64,000 nt of DNA, taken from Liolophura sinensis. Lineage: Eukaryota; Mollusca; Polyplacophora; Chitonida; Chitonidae. Positions 11,284 to 21,149 of this stretch are shown piece by piece. Both the position numbers and the translations under genes were made by a program. Numbering within the stretch: position 1 is the first letter of the stretch; each line of letters opens with the position of its first letter. Location of the stretch: positions 18,965,808 to 19,029,807 of the forward strand of contig NC_088301.1 in NCBI RefSeq assembly GCF_032854445.1, read 5' to 3'. The notes beneath the pieces were generated by a model, which saw nothing but the letters and a program-made list of their open reading frames with translations, was not told the DNA's origin and ran no database searches.

Positions 11284-14200
11284 TATTTATTTATTTATTT
11301 ATTTATTTATTTCATCGTTTTTTATTTAACGCCATTCACGATGGTGGTTAGTTTTATGGATGGAGGCAACCTGAGTACACGGCGTAAACCACGGACCCTT
11401 GGCAAGTTACTAACGAACTTTGTGTGTCGTGCGTAATCACACCATATTGGTGGAAGACAAGAGGTCACCAACGTTAGACTAGGCAAAGGGTCACACGAGC
11501 GTTGTCGGCTGCTTAGTGTCATCAACCAGTAGCCTCTCACCAATGCGGTAGCTGTGAGTTCAAGCCCAGGTCATGGTGGCTTCCCCTCTCGCCGTACATA
11601 GGAAGGTCTGCCAGAAACTGCAAAGGGTTTCTGGGCTTTCCCCTGTTTCTATCCACCATAATGCTGGCCTCCGTCGTATAAGTGAACTATTCTTGAGTAG
11701 GGCGTAGAACACGAATCGAATAAATAAATAAGTATTGTCATCAACGCCGGACGAACTTTGGCAGAGAGGGAATTCTAATGCTTCGATGTCTCATTTAACA
11801 CACACAGACTTCTTTGACTCGTTTTGGTATAGAGATGCAACCATTTACATTATACTTTCGTTACTTATTCTAATCGTTGCTGTTCGTAGCTAAATCGATC
11901 CTTGACAACCCACCTCCATAAAGAGAGCGATGGCAACCAGGCCTTGAGCATGTTTACTGGCCTGTTGGAAACTCGTATACAAGTCTGTATTATATGCATA
12001 GATCTGCATCTAAAGTATAAACAACAAAAAAAATAAATAAATAAAACATTATAATATTTCCATATCCAAAATCTATAAAAGACGGTTCATAGACTTGACA
12101 CTGATTCTTAAAATATTATAAGTTGGATTTCAAAGTTGGAAATGATTGTATATACATTCACATAATTTACAAGTATGCCAAATTTATTTGTGTTCAATAT
12201 GTTTAAAGTGTATTCATCGTTATAAGATAAGACGAATCTAAACTGTTAATTCCCTAATTGCTATGTATACATGTTACTGACTCGCCTCGGCTGGAAAAGA
12301 TTTATTAGCGATGGTGTGTTCCGATCCACGATCCGGATGACTTCCAAAGTGAAACTTGATGTGATCCACCATGTATTTATACGATAAGGGCCCTGCGGTT
12401 ACGTCTATCACAGAACTGTTTGAACCTCTCATATATATCGTGATGTCATGGCCTGTGTTCACCATCTCAGCTCGAACCTTAAACACAAGCAAATTCAAAA
12501 TAAAAACTTTTTTAATGTTAAATACAAAACACGGCCTATCGCGACCACAATGAAGCGAATCTATGAAAAGTCGTGACAATAAGTTTGATAACGTGAGCCT
12601 TTCTGCGCACAGTGGCCACCCGTGTCCTAGTTGGATTGACCGTTGTCCTCTTGTAATGCATATGAGTAATATGTCATCAGTTTGCCCGCAAAACGCCATA
12701 GCAAATATAGGAATGCACAGCAGACCAAACAGCTAAGCCTCAAATTTCTTTAGTACGAAAAGGATTCATATTGATCAAGGAGGCACTTCTGTTCGACTTA
12801 CTCATTTATTTTCATTGGAATTTTTATGCCGTACATGTACTTATGCATATTTCACTTATAAGACGGCGCAGGTTGCTACCAGGCCTTCCCGCATACGACA
12901 AAGCGGTCGCTGTGAGTTCAAGCCCAGCTCAAGCTGGCTTCCTCTCCGGCCGTACGTGGAAAGTCTGTCAGCAACCTGCGGATGATCGTGGGTTTCCTCC
13001 TGGATCTGCCCGGTTTCCTCCCACCATAATGCTGGCCGCCGTCGTATAAATGAAATATTCTTGAGTACGGCGTGAAACACCAATCAAATAAATAAATCAA
13101 ATAAATCCCGCACACGACCATAGAGGAATCCAGCATTCGCTGGACTTGAACACAGCGATCGTATTGCTGAGAGGTTTTTTGGATCATTGTTCAGCTCTGG
13201 TACGCTAATCACTAGGCTCTGCAGGTCACTGAAAGTCTTGAACCCCTGAAAAATTGATTATTCCTTTTTGTTCATCATAAAAAGTTTAATCTTCAAATAT
13301 CTCACAGAAACATTTTTCAAGTCATATCAATTGTGCCTTTAAATTAAAACGCTGCAGAAATTATACACGTGAGATAAAGGAAGGTACTAAATAACATTTG
13401 TCGAGAATGGTAAAATTTATTGTCATCAATGTAGCAAATAATGAAGATCATTTGAAACAATGAATATACATTTTGTTAGAAAATTGGATAAAACTTACCC
13501 TTATAGGGTCTACCCTAAGGGCCTTCAGTTTAGGGTCAAACAACAGATTTTTCGGGTCAATGTTCACAGGCGACTGGTGTTTACCATCTGAACACCTCTT
13601 CCATTCCGTGTTAACGGACCAATTATCTGGACCTATAACCAAAATATTTTGCCGATTAGTACAGGACAGTAAGTAAACAAGACATTGGATGATTGACTGA
13701 TTATAATGTTTAACGCCATTATCAGAAATATTTCTCTAGTATAGCGCCATAGTCCAAACTATTTCTCATATATAACATCATAGTCAAGCATATTTCTTAT
13801 ATATAACGCCATAGTCAAGAATATTTTTTTATTTATAACGCCATAGTCGAGAATATTTCTCTAAACAACGCCATAGTCGAGAATATTTCTCTAAACAACG
13901 CCATAGTCGTGAATATTTCACAAAATTGTAACAATCGCGGTGTTTGGTGAGTCACTGACGACTGTGTTCGACAGCTCAATGCTTATGCCATATTGAAACT
14001 TCATATATTTAGGGCAACGCTGTATGGTAGTGACCGCGTCGGTGGCCTAGACCGTCTGCCTCGATGTCGGCAGAACTGGGATCAAATTTAAACTTATACC
14101 AGACTTTACAGATAGGGCTTGTTGCTGTCTTGCTTGGCGCTCAGAGCTGAGAGGTTAGAGCAACTAAACAGAACTGTGTCCACAAGACTACACAGTACGT

Positions 14201-17200
14201 GTATGTACATACACTTAAACGTTTGCTGTGACCTCACGCTATTGTTTGAGCTGTTGATTATTTTTCAAGAATCCACACCTGTAGTTTGAGTGATGAAGGA
14301 TGATGGCTTGTACCACCTGTGAGTATTTTCGCTTGGGGCACGGTAAAGCGGGATTCGAACCCATGAACACAAGACTCTGATACATTCCAATAACACACTG
14401 AGCTCTCCGGGAAGACCGTAAACCTTTTCCTTTAAGCGTTTGTTGTGACGTCAACAGTTTGTCTTACCGACCGCTTCTTTTTCAAAAGTGGACGGGTACT
14501 GGGAAAGGTGCCTAGATATAAGCCGATACCAAACTGCATAATGCATTAGTCTTTGCAAGGGACACAGTCATCAGGCACCACCTACAATGCAAGCTCACAC
14601 AGAATCTGTATGTAACACCAGAGTGACAACAAAAACAGTTACGAATCCCTGGCTGTCACAGAAAGAAAGAAATACAACCTATTTCCCCATTATTTATGGC
14701 AGTTCGCTAACTTTAGTTGTTTGAGTTAATGGCTTTGTTATCTGGAATTGTTGTCTACCAATTCTGGAATGTGTATGTAGTATAAATTCTTAAGTCATGT
14801 TATATACGGCCTTTGTAAAACTATGACCAGTAAATCCAATGGCTAAAAGCTCTAATGGTGTTGCACTAAAACTTCATGTAACACGGTAACGAAAGATCAA
14901 CCAAGCTACGTATTATGATCAACTATGTAAATACATGCGGCACAGCGGCACGTAAGAGCATTCATTGGCGCAAATTGTCATGTGATTCTTGAAAAATAAT
15001 CGATGGTTGCTACATTACTACAAACACTTTTACGTAGGACAAACAACTCGGAACAGTTGATTCTTGAAAAAGAATGAACTGTTGCTCGTCGTTTCTCCAA
15101 TACCTAATGACTCAAGATTGAAAGCGGCGTAAAACACAAAGCATGCATACATGTACATACACACATCCATATTCCTGCATAAATACACAAACCTGGATTC
15201 AACTGGCGGACTAAGCAACCGTGAGGCCCGATACACTTAACATTGTAATGTGTATATTAACCATGACCACAGAACAGCATTTGGAGCAATTCTACACCAG
15301 TGACGTCTTATGTATTGGCACTGATATCAATAAGTGCACATGTTTTACGTAATTCTGCTTATAAAATGTTGCTAATGTTGGGACGAGTGAGTGATGCAAG
15401 AATGTACTGTGTTATTGTAACATAATATTCTGGCATATTCAACATAATATCCTGTTAGTCTCATAGAACAGTTATGTTGAATTAATGGAATATGTGTGTG
15501 TGTTATATTTAACAGAACAATCTGCTGCAACAATAACATACATTCTCGGATCACTCAGGCAACACGCATTCTGTTAAAGTTAACAGATTGATTTTTTGAG
15601 TGTATGTGAGCGTTGCTGACCAGTTGTTACCATTATAGTCTAGAGAACAGAGCACCCATGATCCGCATGAACATCAATTTTATGAACAGTCGCATTCAAA
15701 GTGTGACTGAGATAGTTGCATCTGACCTGGAATTTTTTCACTGGCAGGTGGGAAGGTCCGTCAGCAACCTGCGGATGGTTGTGGATTTCCCCCGGGTTCT
15801 ACTGGGTTTACTCCCACTAATTTGCTGGCCGCCGTCGTATAGGTGAAATATTCTTGAGTACGGCGTAAATCACCAATCAAATAAGTCTAGTTAAATTCAG
15901 TATATGGTTTAACTAGCATTATATAGCGTACAAGCTTTACGTTAAGTGGAGATAATCCTAAGGGGGAGATAATCCATTCCCGTATTTGAATTGTCTAACT
16001 TGTTTTAATGCCTTATATGGCTAATCTTTGGAAAGGCTCAGAGATTAGGGCAGCCAAGCACGGCTTTGTTTTCTAGTTGCATTGAGTGATAATCAGTGTA
16101 GTGAGAACTCTAAAGCCCGCCAACGGGGCATCAGATGGGCAGGACGAATTTAAACAATATGCTGGACAACCATAAGAACTTTTATTAATTCCCATCCATC
16201 CACCTCTCTGAATGAGCGCTACTGACATTGTTTCTGATGTACTGTTAATAATATTAGCACTCTTATTTTGGGCCGTATATGACGAATGTTGCTTGTAACT
16301 TGTTGAAATTGTAAAAAAGGGTGGTGGTTTTCATGAGTAATAGGTATATGTAAAGGCACAGATGATGGTATGGTATGCTTGTCTGCGAAAAAACCCAGTG
16401 GGCATTTGGGGTCAGGAGTGATAACCCTGGGGACAGCTCTACTGGAGTGTGTGCATTGATTGTCTGTCTGTGTAAAAACTCAGAGGACGGTCGTTGCATA
16501 TAATCTAACTTATAGGGGTCAGTTTGGCTTTTGGTAATTATTTAAATTGTGGTCACCCGAGGTAGGGAATTCAAATTGGAAGTCCGCCGGAGTTTAACAC
16601 CGGGGAATCCAGCAGGGCTGGCGTTTCAGGGCAATGTTTTCGACAGCCAGCAATAGTATTTTTTTTTGGTCTTACCCATGAGAGCTCAATGCCATTACAA
16701 ACATGTTTTGATTCATAAGAATACAGCCGTGGGCATTTTCTTCCATATCTGATGTGTTTCGTGTTTTTTGACTGTATTTAAATATGTGCGTTATACGGAT
16801 AACTACATGAATATTCACGGACAACGACTTTGATCTGGATTGCCAGGTATCTGAGATATCTCCAACCAATAACAAAGACAACGAGCAAAACTGGACTTCA
16901 TCAATTTAATAATTCATTCATTTGTTTATTTATTTATTTGATTGGTGTTTTACGCCATACTCAAGAATATTTCATTTATACGACGGCGGCCAGCATTATG
17001 GTGGGTGGAAAGCGGGCAGAGCCCGGTGGAAACCCACGACCCTCCGCAAGTTGCTGCCAGACCTTCCCACTGAGAGGAAGACAGTATGAGCTGGACTTGA
17101 ACTCACAGCGACCGCATTGGTGAAAGGCGTCTGGGTCATTACGCTGCGCTAGCGCGCTAACCAACTGAGCCACGGAGGCCCCCTTCATTCATTTGATTAC

Positions 17201-19758
17201 TGTCCGGCGCGTTATAGTAAACCACCTGTCTTTGGAAAATTACTGAGAAGCTTTATCACGTGTGACTTGCTCAATGGCTAGGCCGAATGGACTTCACATA
17301 TTTTCACATCTCTGTTGAAGGTTTGAAATGTTTCGTTACCAAACAATAACTATTTTCGTGGAACTTTGTGCAAGAATCACTTTGACATGAACTGTTCTCT
17401 TTTACTTCAATTCCCTATGACATATTCCTGCAATATTACCAAAGTGTAGTTAAGCCATGATTATTCATTCTTTTTCTTCAGCTTAATATAATTTTTACTC
17501 CCGTATACTGGTTCACTTTGTACTGCTTTTGTTAATTATGATAGTAAGCCAAGTCGGCTCAGCGGCTGGCACACTTGAATCGTTCGATTTCAGTACCCTG
17601 CCTCTGCGGATTCGTCCCCGCGCATGCCACGGGGTTCATCATAGTGCCGTTAAATTAGGCTCGCTGGCCAGCCGCCACAGTACCTTTGTCCTGGGGAGCC
17701 ATAGCGATCCCGTGTACAAGTAACCAGCGACGTGACAATGGCATGCTCAAAACGTCTCTTGAATACCGAGATGACGCTCTGTTCCTGGGGAAACACTTTC
17801 TCGATGCAACTGGCTGGGATCGATTCTCCTGCCGGAGTGTTTGCTATGTACAATGATGACGAGCCCACTTTAACCGTTCTCTAACATATTTAAACATTCT
17901 AACATGCCATGTGTTGTAATTAAGTAGCCCGTGCCCGATTTATGGATACCAAACCAGTACCTGTTGCCTCGTCACATGCATCGGTTTTCAAGTGGAGCTG
18001 TTAACGCAATTACAGTGCGTTTGCAAAACAATTCACTTGCCGTTGACAACTTGATTCTCTCGGTACGCTGCCGGTCAACATATAAACGTGTTGACACTAT
18101 TTAAGCGTTTACTAAGATTCAGCATTTCTTTACGCACACTATTTCTAGATGTGAACGCCTGACCGATGCGGTATAATATGGAAAACGCAAAACACAAGAC
18201 ACAAAACACATTATAGACAGCAAAATCATATCGCTTTCTGAGATTACGCTATCATGCATTGCAAATGTTAGTGCAAATGTTGCATGCAACTTGTTAGACG
18301 TCACTGGTATTGATTTGCATGTATATACATGACTACTACGTTACCACTTTGTCCATAAATCTTTATCGGAAATTAAGGCAGAGATGAAAACTTCTACAGT
18401 CTTGTTTTAAACGAGAAAGCCTCAGCATTGTTACAATTCGGTTAATTATACATTTTTTCACATGAGAAGCTGTTACCTTTGAAAGATTAGACCAAGGTGT
18501 TGCCTATTAACCTGTTGGCATTCCGGAAGACGTTACACCTCTGCCAAGGTGTTGTTTATATTTCTATTGGTATTCCAAAGGCATTGCACTTCTGCCAAAT
18601 CTTACAATTGGTATTTAGTCCACGCGGCTGAGGCGACAGCATCTGCGGTGTCGTAAATGGTTAATTCTATCTTTATTTATCCGTTATTACAGGTTCATGG
18701 ACCGCGGACGCGAGCATTTTGGCAGTTAGAAGAGATTAATCGGGTAGCTCCGATCGGCTATGAACTGGCGAGATGTGCTTAGCGGCATTTCGGTGCCACT
18801 CTCCCCTCATCACTGGACAAATCGATCTGCTATAGCTCCCTCGAGATGTTATCAAATTCCAATTACCTCAAATCTTGCATGTTAGCATTCCTTATTGAAT
18901 TTTAGCCCTGATTTATCCTTTTTTTCAGCGCTACCTGGGGTTAGCCTCATTGAATACTCTACTGACTCGCGACAAGCTTCTCTAACAGCCAACTGAAATG
19001 AATTGTTTGATGGAGCACTTCGCTTAAAACGGAGATTGTAATGAGTGTACGAAGGGTTTGTTGGCCGTTCGTTTAGACAGATTTTACCGATTACAATTAC
19101 AACCTTCTTCACAGAAAAGAAATGTGAATCACCTGTTTCTGTTACAACTACATGTCATTATTTTTTTTCATTTTTTTATTTAATTTATTTTTAAATACAT
19201 AGGGAGAAAAATGTAACCTCTTTATATCCAGATTGTAACAAACGTGTTAAATGATGATTTCATTACACGCACCATTTAGTGCCGACTCCACCGGTCTTTC
19301 TATATATCCTTCCTTTTATGTGGAAAGGGAAGAGCGTCACCTGTTAATCTTGAGAAAGCATAGCTTGTGTAAGTCGATTCTGTAGACAAGGAGTATTGAA
19401 GAGCGAGTTTATTTTAAGGTGAAGGACTTACCTGTGAATTTTTCATATGACCACCAAACGGACCAATCATTGGACACCACACCTGAAAAGTTCAGCAAAA
19501 CATACCTTTTAAACTTTGTTTTGCATATAATTTTGGTTTGATTTATTTATTTATTTGAATAATCTTTTTTGTCGTACTCAAGGATATTTCACTTATACGA
19601 CGGCGACCAGCATTATGGTGGTAGATTTTATTCCACTGTGTGTGAAATGCTTGAAGTTTCCGGATAATGTTCCAATTCAGTATTATGGATTGGAAACATG
19701 GGGCCAAGCCATTACCAACAAACAGCATGGTGATTAAAGCCATAACAGCCGACAACAT
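8016..19758 (-). CDS. Carbonic anhydrase-related protein, CA10/CA11 type (3' end not found)
   Basis: This minus-strand gene is assembled from eight exons: 19716-19758, 19432-19482, 13499-13632, 12286-12477, 11914-12009, 11005-11071, 9002-9156 and 8016-8147. The phases join perfectly to give 290 codons. The product has a short signal peptide (residues 1-about 18) and an alpha-carbonic anhydrase fold. Recognisable blocks are WWSYE (24-28), QSPVNID (51-57), NTGHDI, HFGS (119-122), GSEHT, CYETVTWIIMNKP (227-239) and RRPIRPL...RTNINF near the end. These match the CA10/CA11 branch best. In carbonic anhydrase II numbering His94 is Lys117 and His119 is Gln142, and only His96 (His119 here) remains, so no catalytic zinc site is expected. 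Cys45 and Cys227 can form the usual disulfide. CA10/11 proteins are secreted, non-enzymatic neuronal proteins that bind neurexins in vertebrates; the same role here is inference. A further C-terminal exon is expected below 8016. Confidence 0.93.
8333..8450 (+). mobile_element. SINE family A, internally deleted
   Basis: GTCGCTGTGAGTTCAAGTCC and the TTCCTCTCCGACGAGACGTG body are present, then a deletion joins to AGTAATGCTGGTCGCCGTCG. It forms a tail-to-tail inverted pair with the next copy. Confidence 0.8.
8464..8580 (-). mobile_element. SINE family A, 5' half, inverted
   Basis: The reverse-strand family A middle (ACCCACGACCATCCGCAGG) leads to the tRNA-like head (reverse of GTGCCAGCACAGCGCAATGA). 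The tail is absent. It sits 14 bases from a plus-strand copy, so a hairpin is possible. Confidence 0.8.
9002..9156 (-). CDS. CARP exon 7
   Basis: The acceptor CTACATTTTCAG is followed by a phase-1 junction (two bases complete a split codon) and 51 codons, ending at AAACAC before donor gtgagt. It encodes GYITYEGSLTQPGCYETVTW and IIMNKPIYVTKKH, with the second disulfide cysteine. Confidence 0.95.
9334..9358 (+). repeat. G-rich tract
   Basis: GTTGGGGGGGAGGGGGGGGG on the plus strand could form a G-quadruplex. It is intergenic or intronic relative to the CARP gene (between exons 7 and 6). Confidence 0.7.
9531..9852 (+). mobile_element. tRNA-derived SINE, family B, full length
   Basis: The tRNA-like head CCCCGATGGCTCAATTGGTA (A box) is followed by a B-box-like CCAGGGTCAATCCTGAG. 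The body contains GGGGATAGTGCAACGACTGG, TACTTGCCTTCGGTAAATCG and GGTGGAAATCCGTCCTGCC, and the 3' end is TGTTGAGTAGGACGTTAATA. It shares its body with 37322-37500 and 60000-60240. It lies in CARP intron 6. Confidence 0.85.
10039..10800. repeat. Minisatellite, 64-bp unit in 128-bp dimers, about 12 copies
   Basis: The unit begins ACTGGTTTCGAA; starts at 10039, 10103, 10167, 10231, 10295, 10359, 10423, 10487 and 10551 give a 64-base period. Two unit types alternate. Type 1 (GGGAATACAACTAACTCAG) is followed by TAATAACGCG, and type 2 (AGAAATAGAAGTAACTCAT) is followed by TAATAATGAG. This is a 128-base higher-order repeat. The copies decay after 10615. It lies inside CARP intron 6. Confidence 0.95.
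11005..11071 (-). CDS. CARP exon 6
   Basis: The acceptor TCCAATCCAG is followed by 22 codons in phase 0 plus one base, ending AAAG before donor gtaagt. It encodes VGDKPGKELL...FLEVRYK, aligning with the NPFLNRML...ITRITYK region of CA10. Confidence 0.9.
11220..11312. repeat. (TGAT)n and (TTTA)n microsatellite
   Basis: About twelve TGAT/ATTG units are followed by about eight TTTA units, inside CARP intron 5. The TTTA part resembles the tail of a reverse-strand SINE, but no SINE body follows directly. Confidence 0.9.
11529..11733 (+). mobile_element. SINE family A, head-truncated
   Basis: It runs from AGCCTCTCACCAATGCGGT through GTGAGTTCAAGCCCAGGTCA and ACCATAATGCTGGCCTCCGT to ATTCTTGAGTAGGGCG and AATAAATAAATAAG. 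It lies in CARP intron 5. Confidence 0.85.
11914..12009 (-). CDS. CARP exon 5
   Basis: The acceptor TATACTTTAG is followed by 32 codons in phase 0, ending ATGGAG before donor gtgggt. It encodes MQIYAYNTDLYTS...GLVAIALFME, aligning with VQLIHYNHELYTN...VVVSIFI of CA10. The residue at the third zinc-ligand position is Gln. Confidence 0.93.
12286..12477 (-). CDS. CARP exon 4, followed by a GC donor
   Basis: The acceptor TTGTGTTTAAG is followed by 64 codons in phase 0 from VRAEMVNTGHDI to NKSFPAE. The exon ends GCCGAG and the intron starts gcgagt. No GT donor nearby keeps the frame with exon 5 and the family alignment FPAE/MQIYAYN. The block IKFHFGS shows Lys and His at the first and second zinc-ligand positions. 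Confidence 0.93.
12797..12893 (-). mobile_element. SINE family A fragment, inverted
   Basis: A diverged tail half (TTTTTATGCCGTACATGTAC, ATTTCACTTATAAGACGGCG) joins directly to GCAGGTTGCTACCAGGCCTT. It is head-to-head with the next copy, in CARP intron 3. Confidence 0.65.
12896..13108 (+). mobile_element. SINE family A, head-truncated
   Basis: From CGACAAAGCGGTCGCTGTG through TTCCTCTCCGGCCGTACGTG and ATAATGCTGGCCGCCGTCGT to ATTCTTGAGTACGGCGTG and AATAAATAAATC. Well preserved. It lies in CARP intron 3. Confidence 0.9.
13499..13632 (-). CDS. CARP exon 3
   Basis: The acceptor TTTTGGTTATAG is followed by two bases completing a Gly codon and 44 codons, ending ATAAGG before donor gtaagt. It encodes PDNWSVNTEWKRCSDGKHQ and SPVNIDPKNLLFDP, the classic alpha-CA N-terminal block with the first disulfide cysteine. 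Confidence 0.95.
13708..13922. repeat. Short degenerate tandem repeat, AACGCCATAGTC units
   Basis: Repeats of AACGCCATAGTCGAGAATAT followed by TTCTCTAAAC or a longer ATATAT variant, about six copies with 30- to 44-base spacing. The unit resembles the SINE family A tail (ACGCCATACTCAAGAATATT), so it may be an amplified SINE end. It lies in CARP intron 2. Confidence 0.8.
14033..14210 (+). mobile_element. SINE family C, 5' part
   Basis: The tRNA-like head CGGTGGCCTAGACCGTCTGC leads to a B-box-like ACTGGGATCAAAT and the family C body TTGTTGCTGTCTTGCTTGGC and GAGAGGTTAGAGCAACTAA. It lies in CARP intron 2. Confidence 0.75.
14337..14420 (-). mobile_element. tRNA-like sequence, probable SINE head or tRNA pseudogene
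   Basis: On the minus strand GGAGAGCTCAGTGTGTTATT resembles an A box, and CATGGGTTCGAATCCCGC is a near-perfect B box, followed by an acceptor-like end. I could not draw a convincing anticodon stem, and tRNA-derived SINEs are common here, so I do not call a functional tRNA gene. Confidence 0.45.
15381..15600. mobile_element. MITE-like foldback element F, copy 1
   Basis: The ends are inverted repeats: GAGTGATGCAAGAATGTACT on the left against ACATTCTCGGATCACTCAGG on the right. The core has ATATTCAACATAATATCCTG and TTATATTTAACAGAACAATC, which are shared with the copy at 63570-63800. It lies in CARP intron 2 and has no coding capacity. Confidence 0.75.
15747..15887 (+). mobile_element. SINE family A, 3' half
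   Basis: From GGTGGGAAGGTCCGTCAGC and AACCTGCGGATGGTTGTGG to GCTGGCCGCCGTCGTATAGG and ATTCTTGAGTACGGCG. In CARP intron 2. Confidence 0.85.
16921..17182 (-). mobile_element. SINE family A, full length
   Basis: A complete reverse-strand copy, from the TTTATTTATTTATTTGATTG tail to the head (reverse of GGGGGCCTCCGTGGCTCAGT TGGTTAGCGCGC, A box). The B box reads GTGAGTTCAAGTCCAGCTC in element orientation. Useful as a family reference. In CARP intron 2. Confidence 0.95.
19432..19482 (-). CDS. CARP exon 2
   Basis: The acceptor GAACTTTTCAG is followed by two bases completing a codon, 16 codons and one base, with donor gtaagt. It encodes VVSNDWSVWWSYEKFT. The WWxY motif and the splice phases match the start of the mature CA10/CA11 domain (WWAYKE in the vertebrate protein). 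Intron 2, between this exon and exon 3, is about 5.8 kb. Confidence 0.9.
19540..19625 (-). mobile_element. SINE family A fragment in CARP intron 1
   Basis: Tail half only: TATTTATTTATTTGAATAAT, CGTACTCAAGGATATTTCAC and GACCAGCATTATGGTGG. It occupies over a third of the 233-base intron between the signal-peptide exon and exon 2. Confidence 0.8.
19716..19758 (-). CDS. CARP exon 1, signal peptide (proposed)
   Basis: The ATG at 19758 starts MLSAVMALITMLFV and one base of a Gly codon, then donor gtaatg. The phase fits exon 2 exactly. The stretch is hydrophobic and could be cleaved near VVS/ND. A TTG five codons upstream is in frame but is not a usual eukaryotic start. The call rests on phase and hydrophobicity, not on residue conservation. 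Confidence 0.65.
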
Positions 19759-21149
19759 TATGGAAGATGACAACTTGTCCGAGTTAAAAGTTACAATCCC
19801 TTCCTCTTGTCAATTTTATCTCAGTTATGATTTTATTCTAACTGTCCGATGTAAAGCTGTGTTCAGTGGAAGCAAGGTAAAAGAGAATTCGTGCCCAAAC
19901 CTTGTGGTTTCAGCCGTTAACTCCAAGGAGTAATTTTTGTTTTAAACATTTTTTCAGATCAATCCATATAAAAATATTTTGTAAACATCAACTGAACTTA
20001 AGTATTCGGGACTGAATTCAATGTTGATAGCAGCTGTAAGATTTTCTACCCACAAAAGACCGATGTTGCATGCATTGGGAATAGGCCTGGAACGTCCATT
20101 CTGGTTGACGGCTGGTATACAAATCTCTGTTTCGACTCATAGATTGCATCGCATTGATAGACGTTTAAATTCTTGAAAATATGAGAATATGTACATGATG
20201 CCAAACGAGAATCTCGGTCCTCACAGTCCAATTCCTCACATCATTACTAACATATTCCTTGTAACTAAGGGCCTGCTGATCAACCTTCATGAGCAACCGG
20301 AATTGTGCGCAAGAACTCGCACTGATCAGCTGCCTTAAACCAACGCGTTTGCTAAATCAGCCATCGGATAAAAGTTGTCTCGTCTCTTGATAATTTTTGT
20401 CTAACGCCATACTCGTCATTCTCACGCGTTACCGCGTAGAAATATTCACACCATTTTGTGGTCTTCAATTGACGCTGTATCATGCAAACAAAACCACGAC
20501 ATCATGGACAGCTTATAGTGACCAAAGTCCCGCAAGCAGAGATCTAGGTAATATATGTCCTCCCTGCTCAGCGGTGGCTTTGAACAGTGTCTCATCGAGA
20601 AAGGCATGCACCATTAACCACTAGGCCAAAGCCCGCTCTCACGAGGCGACAGAATAACATTCCAATGAAATGCTTGCAATCAGACGTGAGGCCTGACCAC
20701 ATTTTGGAAGTACACATTAGCGCTATTGTCTCGTAGGAATGGTTGACCGTAAGTGGCGTGTCGCCGTGCGATTCCTTCCAGACGTGTCGTTGAAATACGC
20801 CCCCCGCCCTCCCCACCGACAAAGGAAAGTGTTCTACACACACAGGAATCCTACATCCAACTTAGCTTACAGAGTAGGAGTATAAGATTAAGATCTAGGA
20901 TGGAACGAAGCATACAATAGCCAAGTCCCGTAAATCCAATTAAAATACACACAGAATCAAAAAGTTTCAAAGTTTTATACACAGGCAAACCTTCGAAAGT
21001 AGTGCGGCAAATGTTGCTACATGATTCCACACAACATTAACGAATTGCAAATTTCCTCTTCTCACTTCAATGAAAAGAAGATTGACATTCGCACACGGTA
21101 GCTAAGACACATTAGGTGCGGCCATGGACAGAATATTTGTAGATGTACC
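19759..21149. other. upstream region of the CARP gene
   Basis: This should contain the promoter and 5' UTR, but I see no clear TATA box or initiator. Apart from a family G repeat at 20080-20165 it is unique-looking sequence with no supported exon. Confidence 0.4.
20080..20165 (-). repeat. Dispersed repeat G
   Basis: On the minus strand: GTCGAAACAGAGATTTGTAT, ACCAGCCGTCAACCA, then TGGACGTTCCAGG. Related blocks are at 26421-26485, 32365-32421, 40362-40410 and 52757-52836. The ends are undefined, so I cannot classify it. Confidence 0.6.

Noticed and set aside
12371..12553. 60-codon plus frame
   Set aside because: Antisense shadow of CARP exon 4.
17546..17720. tRNA-like GTCGGCTCAGCGGCTGGCAC
   Set aside because: It resembles an A box, but no B box at the right distance and no match to the other SINEs here.
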